From positions 124,001-188,000 of the forward strand of contig JALIZF010001811.1 of NCBI GenBank assembly GCA_029948255.1: a stretch of DNA of 64,000 nucleotides, written 5' to 3'. The translations under genes were made by a program, and so were the position numbers. This document shows positions 55,377-64,000 of this stretch, piece after piece. The DNA is from Telmatactis stephensoni (Eukaryota; Cnidaria; Anthozoa; Actiniaria; Isophelliidae). The notes under the pieces are model-generated. The model saw only the letters and a list, made by a program, of their open reading frames with translations. It ran no database searches and was not told the DNA's origin. Numbering within the stretch: position 1 is the first letter of the stretch; each line of letters opens with the position of its first letter.

Positions 55377-57499
55377 TTAAAAGACAATCTTGTTATTTAT
55401 TTAGTTAGTTAGTTTATGTAAAAATAAGTGGTATATATAGACTTAGACGGACTTGAGCAAAATGAAAGTATAGTTGTATTCATCACTCCTTAGGCTAACC
55501 TTGTGGTCTTAGAAGTGTTCAAATAACAACTTATAACCGAACTTGTATTTGTATTTAATTATCTGAAATTTTATAAAAATATAGAAAACATTTATAAGAA
55601 TTGAAATAAAGATATGAACTTTTTTCTGAATATATACCGTATATATCAAATAATATGTAACACAAAAATATTTTCCATAATAAAAATAAAACTTTAAAAT
55701 AATCTTTTAAAAATGAAAATAAATATAAAATATACAAAAATGAAATAAATCTTGCTTGTTAACATAGAGTATTTAGAAAATTATTTTGTTCAAAATAGCG
55801 AAGTCGCTCAACCTTAGGCGCTCAAACTTAAAGTAAACTAAACAATTTACCCATGAAAAGAGATAAATAACACTATAATATAACAATAAAAAAGCAAGAT
55901 ATTTTTGTATAAATTGCCGCTATCTAGTAGTTAACGTTATCATGGGTTTATTGCTTGCACCAAAATTGTCCAATGTTTTTCTACTGCTATTGGTCAAACA
56001 TTTGTTGCAGACTCTTCCCCAGTCCCTCTGTCCTTCCTCACGAGCTGTTATGGGGAAAGGTTGCTGTGCTTCATGGGAAGGATTTTGTGAGTTCGCGCGC
56101 TGTGTATCACGGGAAGAAAAGCATTTGCGCACTTGCTATTGCGCGTCGCAGAACCTGAGAACAGTCTGCAATTTTTGCATTCGTTAAAACCGTTACGTTT
56201 TCTTAAATAAAAACGTTTGGCATGCGTTATCGTATAAGGAAAAAGTTCAGATGTCGAACCAGCTGTGTGCCCTCTCTGGATGTTGCAACGAAATGCATGG
56301 AAACTTTGGCACCTATAACTGAAATCTAGAATTGTTTATTGGATTTAAAATGACCTGGATATTCAGATCATGCACCAGAGCTAGCCTCCTCCGTAGGGAT
56401 CTCTATTTTCTCTCTCTTTGGGATTCCTGTTGGATTCTTGTTCGAGAAGAGGGGGACTGGAGAGAGGGGAGGAGGAATGGAAGGGAAGAAAACCTTCCTT
56501 TCTCTTACCTAACTAGCGCCTAGACCGTCTCTACCAGTAACACAGGAAACACAAGATATATAAAAATTCAAATTCTTAGATTCCAGAGACACCTGCGAAG
56601 AAGGCTACACCAGAGCCAGCCGAGTAATTAATTAAGAATTTGAACTGAGAACGGCACATGGAAAGTATATATCCATACTGTCTTGATATGAACTATAACT
56701 AATTGCACAAACAATGATCCTTTCAAAATCATCGATCGAACATAGAAACTGAGACCGAAATGGCTCCTGGGTACACTAGCAAAAATCGGATTTTTCATAC
56801 ATTTTTTTAATGCAATGCATAATCGCGTCAGGAATACCAGAATATGTCTCAGTCGCTGTTGAAACGTTAAACTAAAACCATCTAATCAACAGACTTTCCA
56901 GATTAAGAATTTCTCGATATTCACTTATGTTCATTACTTTTGAAAGGATCAATTATCTAACCATAACAAACAAAAAACAAACAAACAAACAAACACTGAA
57001 AAGCACAGTGTGTTATGAGCTTTCCGGTTTGGGAAACCATTGGTGGAATCTACCATTTATCCAGTGAACAAAGCTTTTTAATACTGTCGAGCCAACGCTG
57101 TCATAGATCTCTGGCATGACCTGCCCAAGAAAATATGCCGAGTATTATAATGCAGCTTCAAACTATATCTAGTGGGCATTTATATTAGGAAGATGCATGG
57201 GAGTGAAGAAAGAAGAGAGTATTGTTTTCAGTGAATTAAAGTAAGAAAACAATGGGTCAATACAGTACTCTGCACTGCCAATTTGATTGCAGATAGGATA
57301 CAGTTTTATGAGAACATTGTCTTTTGCTTTTGATCATCTTTTGATCATCTAGCTAGACTGAACATACGGTAGAAAACAAAACATATTTTCTGGTCTGTCA
57401 TAAGGTAAGCGTTTCGTAAAGCGTACCACACATCCCCACCCAAATGTTCGGGAGTTCCCCAGCCTGCGTTGCGAAACTTGTGGTTCAAATTCAGGGTGA

Positions 57500-60400
57500 C
57501 TAAGAAGGGAGCCCCTTCACGACCACTTCAATTCTCGACCCCACTGACAAGAGTCCCTGTGCTGTCTGAACACCAGTCCATTTAGGAATACTCACCTCTA
57601 CTTCTATCCATTGGCTCTTTCCCAGTCTTAAATGGGCTCTATATAGTGGCTTTTTAGCCACAGTATGGATGCCGTGGCTATCCACATCCTTCAAGTACTC
57701 GAAGCCTAAGGCTTCTATTATTTCAGGCCTTGTGGTGACTACATCGCTGGCACTATCAACAATAAATTCCATATATTCACTTTGCTTGTGTGCTGGGGAA
57801 TGAAATAATTTTGACTCAGTAATTATTATCAGCTAGAGCTGCTAAATGTTTAATTGGATAATGAATAAAGAGTGAATTGAGAATATATGGATGAAAAGCA
57901 AAGATGGCACAGTTGGTTAGTGCTTCTAGTCTGCGAGAGGTCCGTGTTTGATTCCCAGTGACTTCACATGCATCCTTTTCTCGACTTCTTTCCTTTCCGT
58001 GTTGCTTTAATTAGAACAAACAGGAGGTAGAGGGAGCACACTTCGATCGCTTTATACATGAGCTCCCAGCTGGTTCGGGAGAATCGGACAACCACTCCCC
58101 GCGCTTTAGATGTAAAATAATTACCTTTACCTAGAAATGATAAATTGATGAACAAAAAGTGCCGAAAAGGTCAAATTGAGGAAGAATAAAACAGGGAATG
58201 GTGAATTAATAAATAGACATGAGATGGCATTGAAAATTGGATGGGTGCATAGATGTATGGATGGATATCGCAGATGGACAGAGAGAGGGAGGGAGGAAGG
58301 GAGGGAGGGGGAGGGAGGAAGGGAGAGGAGGGGGAGGGAGAGGAGAGGGAGGGATGGGAGGGGACGCAAAGGGAGGGACAGAGTGAGAGAGGTGTGGATG
58401 GACAGAAATCAATAAAATTTACGTTATTATCCTTCTCTACCTTGCTTTTCAGATCTAAAACAGCCTTTCACACAAAGCATATCATGTTCCAGGTTTTTTA
58501 AACTTGTTGGTCTTGTCCAGTACCCTACGGCAACGGCGTCAGGATGAAAAGGGCCTGGTGACGACTCATCTTGGTCGTAGATTTGTGCGGTCTGTAATAG
58601 TTGGGCTATAGAAAACAGACAACTAGTAAGCTAGGCTTTATTAGTGTTTTGAGTTTAAGGAAACATTAACCTGATGTTATACGGAAGGAATGACAGCACG
58701 ATATCGTGCTATATGGTGAGCGCCCCTGCAAGAGCTAAATGATGGCAGCAATTAATCAGATGTTGAGAGTTTTTGGCTGGAGATCACGATTCAAAAACCG
58801 CTAGTGAAATCGTCTGCGCATGCGTGGATATTACGATGTTTCCTATAAAGGAATGTATGAGTTTTAGCTTGAAATGAAATGCTCAGTGTTCTCGGTGTAT
58901 ATATAAAATTTCTCTTGTATGCTTTTGTGAAACAAAGATATATTGCATTAATTGAAGACATTGTGTGAATACCGGCCCTAAGTTTCAAGAATGTAATTGA
59001 CTTTAAGTTTTGACATTTTGTGAAAACCATTGTTGAAGGCAAGCTACGAAAAAGCGAAATTTTGCATAATTAAGTTTACAAAAGCACGAAGACATGACTA
59101 CGAGCATGACCAGACGTTTTTCACTAGTCTATAGTGTCAGTGGATGATATGAATGATACAATGCTAGAGGATGAATACTATAGTGCCAAGCAAGTTGGCT
59201 GGTTTTAAAAATCGTAAATCGTATTTAATTTGCGCACATTGGTCGTACACAATCAGTTAAAATTATAGTCAAAGAATGTTGCGTAGAATTTTAAATGATC
59301 TAAGAATCAGGCATTAACCAGTCAAATCTATTATCCTTCAGTCCTCTCTACCAAACTTCTTCGCGAAAAGCAAGGAATTAAAGGAATTGTTGTTTTTTTT
59401 TTACTTTTAAAAAATGCTTATTGTTCCAACTTTGTGATCGAATGTGCAATGCAAGATGACGTATGTGTTACCAGGTAAGACTCTGAGGCTATTAAAGCTG
59501 AAAGGCTGATACTGAGAGCTGCAAGGAAAGTCAAAACTATCATAATGCATTATCTGCATTATGCTAAAAATATCCACAAAACTAGTACTATGCAATGTAG
59601 CAGAATAAGAATAATGTGAAGTTGGAAAGTTGGAAACGAAAGATAAGAAGGAAAAAAAATAAAATGGATCGAGAACAGAACAACACCATTAAGAAGTTTT
59701 TAATTTACCGAAAGAGGAGGGGGAAGAAAATTATTTTCATTGCAAGAAGTCTTTCGAAACTGGCACTCATGGAAGTTTTACTAATAATTCTGGAAAGGAA
59801 ATCAGTTTTAGTTCATGAGAATGACAAAAATTCAGTTTCAAAATGGTAGTTTCTAAAATCAATTTTAGTTTAACAAGGAAAAGAATTCGCACTTGGAAAA
59901 ATTATTTCTTTGTCACATTGTCCTTTCGGTTTATTTGGTAGGGATATCCCCAAATGCCAAGTTACATAATTAATGGGACATCCCCTACAGGAATGAATCA
60001 CAAGTGAGTGCATGCAATCATATTTGTCTTACTCTTACAAAATGAAAGGGAAGTATATTATATTTTTGTATGTTGCGTGCAATAAGAACAGTTGCCATGC
60101 TTTATTTAAAACAAAGCGAAAAGACTGGATGCAGGGTTACAATGAGATAATCAGTTTAAAATTAAAATCAGACTAAGATAAATTTAAGCTAAAAAAGGAC
60201 TTTCAAGGTTTCACAGTTAGTGTTAGAGACTTTGGCAAAACTCACGTTAAAATGAGAAAATTCAGTACTAGAAAAAATCCCCTGACCACGGAAAAATATA
60301 AAATGAAAAGTTTGGGAATTCCCCTTAGAGAGTTGCAGTAAAGAAAACAACAGAGGATTATATCAGCTGTATAAGCCATGATTTATTTTTTACAACAAAG

Positions 60401-63400
60401 AAGAAAATTCAGCTTACTTCGTTGTAGTATTTTGTACATCATCAAAATAACGCCTGAGCTCTAAATACATGAATGTAACTGAAGTAAACTATTAGTACTG
60501 AGATGAAAGAATAGAAAGTGAACCATTATATATATGGCAGGCATAATAAGTTCAAAAAAGCTCATGTGAAAAAGAAGTTAAAGTAAATCTATCTTAGGTT
60601 GGATAGGATAAGCTGCAGGATCAATTTAAGAGGAGAATTTTTTCATATTCAAACATTGAGTACAAAAATAAAATAAAATAAATAAAACACCATTAAACTT
60701 TAGAATAATATAAGTGTTGTACAAAGCTTAAGTAATTTCTAAAGTAATTTCTAACAGAAAGTTCAGGTTATTTGCAGTTGTCAGTGGTTGATAAAAGTCG
60801 AATTAAAGTATTAATCCATAAAGTGAAAATTTGAATCCAGAGAGAGGTTTATTTTAATTAGTACTAAGAAGGTTTCATAAATGCCATATTATTCTTTACA
60901 TTCAGCTTGAAAGTTACTAAATTTCCGTATAAAAATGCAGCATAACAACTCTGTACAATTCCAAAGACAGTATTAGATCAGTTTTGGCTAACCAGTAAAA
61001 ATAGAATTTGAGTGTTAATCCAAAGCAAAAATTTGAATTGAAACTTCAGGCAAGAAGGGCTAAGTATTTGGCACTTTTAGACGTTACTATTCGATATTAA
61101 AATACATCTCTTAAAACTAAATTGTCCCTGATATGCTAACATTTAAGATGCACATGATATAGACCATTTGTTCTCACTCAGAACAAAACGATAGATCATT
61201 TGAACATGAAAGAATAAGCAAACATACAAGTTACTCTGCTTATTGTTAGAACCCGGAAGTTCAAAAAAAATCTTTTTAATGACTTTAAGTGCTTGGGTAT
61301 ACTAGGGGAGTTTTAGAGAGGGGAAAACCGGCCAACAAATTCTCTGGTGTTTGAGCTTATTGACAAACAAATACTTACCAGACAACACTAATCTTTTCCT
61401 GTGTCCTGGCAAAATTATATGTAGTTTATCAAGTAGTTCATCAGTTATTTTCAATGATTTTATAGTCTTTATTGTTTTAAGGTTTTCTGCCATGAACCTC
61501 TCTTGGTACATGTCGAGGTGGAGCTCTTCGAGCCAATACTGCACCGGAAGTTTGTCAACTAAATCAGAAACAAAATGTGAATACTTGAATGCATGCAATT
61601 CAGATTGGGTAAATCCCTCTTGAGCTGAATTTCTTAGCTAGTATAACTAGACTTTTAGTTACCTTCTATTTAACAGGACTTTGTTAAGATACTCTTCATC
61701 CAATATTTTGTGTCTTTAAAAACATTATTTGAAGTTCGATACAACCTTAACAAACATATCTGTTCTGTGTCTATATAGGAAGGTGAAAAACGAGAAGTTC
61801 TCAAGATTCTGTCACATAGGGTATTTCCCTAGACTATAGTTTTGAACCCTTCAGCAAAACAATCCAGACAGCATTTACGCAATTACATTTTTATCGGTTT
61901 GATTTCATTTCGTTTGACTTTTCATTTTCTATTTTATTCAGGTTTTCATGCCTTCCTGTGAGTGTATAGTCAAAAGTGTTATTCTTAAGTTCATTTTCCT
62001 TCCAGTCAGTTGTCTCTTTTTAGCAAATTGATATAGTTCTAGTATTTACAGTATCTAAAAGCTCTGATCAAGTCTATTACTTTGACTGTCAATTGGATAT
62101 TCTTTCTTTCTTAATACTTAAACTTCAACAATTCAACATATATGTTAGTCTAAACTCAAACTCACAGCTTGAGGAGGGTAAACCCCTCTGTATGACGTCT
62201 TCTGTTTTGAATTCCTTTAGAAAAACATTATTCATTTAATTTTCTATACAGGATATTCTCATTAGACTATTATTTCTTTGTGCCTTTAGACTGTGCCTTC
62301 CCTTTGAGTCAAAGCGTAATCGAGCCACCAGTGACTGCACTGCTTGAGTCTGGCCATACTAGACCTCTGTTTTGAGAAGGTACATTATTCCACAGTGTAT
62401 TTTCACTTTCAGTGAACAATCAAAAGTTCATCGACTTGTACCCAAAACTCTTCAGTATAAGTACTTTTTGACTTACAGTTTCCCCCAATAAATGTCTATA
62501 TATATATCGATCATGAGTGACTTGCACAGTCTTTTAGAAGTCCAAGAGTTACAAGAACCGTAGCGGTTCTTCAAACATTCCCACTACCAACCTTTTACCG
62601 GTACTAAACTGAACGAATTTGAATTTCAATTAAGAGCAAAATCCAAGCAGGTTATTAGACTTCTATACACTTTGTTCAACAATTTGTTTACTAGAGGGCA
62701 TTTTGACTATTTTTTCACTCAGCGCTCTTGAAGGTCGAGAATATGTGCGCTAGCTGTCAAAATACACCTCGTGGCACATAGCCCAAAGGTTCGCATCCCA
62801 GTTATTACAATACTTTGCGGAATTTATATACAGCCATCAATTCATTTCAAAACTTTAAAGCCTAGTAATAACTGATATTGTGAATTAAAATAGATTAAAC
62901 TTGCTCTAAAAGGCTAATTGAGGTAATTAATTTCTAATTATTTGTCGCTTTTTTGCAATGGCACATGGTCAATAGGCACATTCGACTGAAGGAGCAGCGC
63001 CCGATTTTAAGCGCCACCGGTGTTACGAAAACCTTGAAACATAACATATTTCAAAATTCCCAAAATCGTGATTTCTTGAAATGCAATTTATAATTTAGCC
63101 ATTAACGCTGTACTGTTGATATAAATTCATAAATCTGTGCTGTGCTGCTTTTGAGGATAATTTAAAGATCTCAGTGAAACTGTAAATCGAAATATTTTTT
63201 TATGCTAATATCAGAATACTAGCAATTAGTACAATATCAAAAGATACAAACTTACTTGCAGTTAAAATGGCTTTTCTGTCTTCCTCTTTGACTATATTAA
63301 GATTGTCCAAATCCTTCTGATTCATAGCGGCTATATCGCTAAATCCTTCATAGCCTTGGCTTATAAATATATCATGGTACTCTGATAAATCCAGAATTTG

Positions 63401-63433
63401 AAGAAAGTTTTGAGCATAGCTCGCGCCCGCCAT
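57500..63433 (-). CDS. Tandem-SAM protein with C-terminal retropepsin-like domain
   Basis: Exons 63433-63256, 61558-61379, 58605-58441 and 57792-57500; all junctions are phase 1 with GT-AG borders, giving 271 residues with no frame break. Exon 1 encodes a first SAM domain (about residues 5-60, motifs LDLSEYHDIF and LNIVKEEDRKAIL). Exon 2 encodes a second (about 62-120, VQYWLEELHLDMY and PGHRKRLVL). Exon 3 is a linker with VGYWTRP and HDMLCVKGCFR. Exon 4 carries a retropepsin-like fold: FIVDSASDVVTTRPEI with the putative catalytic Asp187, a flap-like SHGIHTV, and a C-terminal LLSVGSR. The usual D-T/S-G is D-S-A here, so activity is uncertain. SAM domains mediate oligomerisation or protein contacts. 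I know no named family with this order; each domain alone is confidently seen, the joined gene rests on splice phase. Confidence 0.72.
57896..58015 (+). mobile_element. tRNA-derived SINE, family A, 5' copy
   Basis: A box GATGGCACAGTTGGTTAG, B box GTGTTTGATTCCCAG, then TCGACTTCTTTCCTTTCCGT and GCTTTAATTAG as in the 37038-37271 copy. It lies in intron 3 of the SAM gene. Confidence 0.75.
58265..58400. repeat. Purine-rich (GGGA)n microsatellite
   Basis: About 135 bp of GGGAGGAAGG, GAGAGGGAGG and similar units in intron 3 of the SAM gene, 41 bp from exon 3. Confidence 0.9.
58797..59130. repeat. Interspersed repeat shared with MCM4 intron 13
   Basis: CTAGTGAAATCGTCTGCGCA, GAGTTTTAGCTTGAAATGAA, ATGCTCAGTGTTCTCGGTGT and CTTTTGTGAAACAAAGATAT match 27080-27260 in order. 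CAGACGTTTTTCACTAG near 59110-59128 is the inverted end. Confidence 0.65.
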
Positions 63434-64000
63434 CCTAGTAAATTTGAAACTACTAAAATCAAAAGCAACTTTGGATTATAGCAATAATCACGCATAAAAA
63501 AGCAGTTGATTGGTTGTCTATGGCCTGGTTGATTTCTATTGGACGTTAAGCGATATTAACTTCATTGTATTCACGGTCTGACAAATAACTAGTCTGAACT
63601 TGCCCAAGATTGGCGTAGCTGTCAAATGACATCATCGGGTTATAAACCCAAGACAATAGCTGACTTGAACATGTCTAAACTTGCCTAGATGCAGGAAGCC
63701 CAAATTGTATGAAGTTGAAGATCAGTCCGCAAAGAAAACATACAAACAGACTTAATCTTTTTCCAAGATAAATGCCCTTTTTGGTTTTGATTATCTCGCC
63801 AATTGTCGTTGACTGTGAAGTTTGGGGTCATCGATTATAATGGGTCTATAAAAAAGGTCGAAAACAAAACTACCAGTCGTCGTGATCAAAATTATAAAAC
63901 TAAGAAGTTTTGCTGCTAAGCAGTAGTTTTTAATACAAGTAATGTTTGCTAAAAGAAAGTATTAAACCCCCTGCCCCTATTAAAAGTCAATTTTATAAAC
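63434..64000. other. Upstream region of the SAM gene
   Basis: AT-rich DNA holding the presumed promoter of the minus-strand SAM gene. I see no clear core motif and no other gene. Confidence 0.5.

Larger units (their letters stand above)
51982..57499. other. Intergenic between convergent IPO4 and the SAM gene
   Basis: No coding exon recognised. It holds the IPO4 3' UTR, at least four MITEs (53213-54921 and 55128-55376), a diverged repeat at 52500-52650, an AT-rich stretch at about 55540-55780, and a purine/pyrimidine tract pair at about 56445-56515. Confidence 0.6.

Noticed and set aside
55942..56187. An 81-residue plus-strand reading frame as a small gene
   Set aside because: No signal peptide logic, no conserved motif and no splice partners; the sequence looks like repeat-rich intergenic DNA.
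57500..63433. ARAP-type SAM protein, or an LTR retrotransposon protease
   Set aside because: GHRKR in the second SAM is ARAP-like, but no PH, ArfGAP or RhoGAP exon follows. No reverse transcriptase, integrase or LTRs surround the retropepsin-like exon.

Overview
The window is nuclear DNA of an animal, most likely a cnidarian and probably an anthozoan. It has intron-rich genes with GT-AG introns, AT-rich intergenic DNA, many short inverted-repeat transposons (MITEs), tRNA-derived SINEs and a secreted conodipine-like phospholipase A2. Taxon is inferred from gene content and repeat style; nothing in the window proves it.

Layout. (1) 108-1697, minus: a two-exon secreted phospholipase A2 of the conodipine type. 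(2) 4116-10787, minus: DENND11 (LCHN), nine exons. (3) 11103-18159: a 7.06 kb foldback-like element. It has 40-bp terminal inverted repeats, an 8-bp target duplication (CAAAGTAC on both sides), and two long arms made of hundreds of copies of a 20-bp unit in opposite orientation around a 484-bp loop. (4) 18357-21034, plus: SCLY, selenocysteine lyase, four exons with seven apparent +1 frame breaks. (5) 21873-30034, plus: MCM4, 20 exons, with an E2F-type site just upstream. (6) 31454-51981, plus: IPO4 (importin-4), 34 exons, its introns full of MITEs and SINEs. (7) 51982-57499: gene-free DNA with more MITEs. (8) 57500-63433, minus: a four-exon gene joining two SAM domains to a C-terminal retropepsin-like domain.

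The genes are mostly housekeeping and do not form a pathway: DENND11 (Rab regulation), SCLY (selenium recycling), MCM4 (replicative helicase) and IPO4 (nuclear import of histones and ribosomal proteins). DENND11 and SCLY are divergent, and without the foldback element their start codons would lie only about 0.5 kb apart, so the element appears to have landed in a shared promoter.

Exon boundaries were assigned by hand from conserved protein sequence, splice consensus and codon phase. Phase arithmetic closes at nearly every junction; the exceptions are reported as probable single-base indels. Most are insertions, which points to assembly error more than to gene decay. The most unusual items are the foldback minisatellite element, the tandem-SAM/retropepsin gene, and a perfect 216-bp palindrome with a hammerhead-ribozyme-like core in an IPO4 intron.
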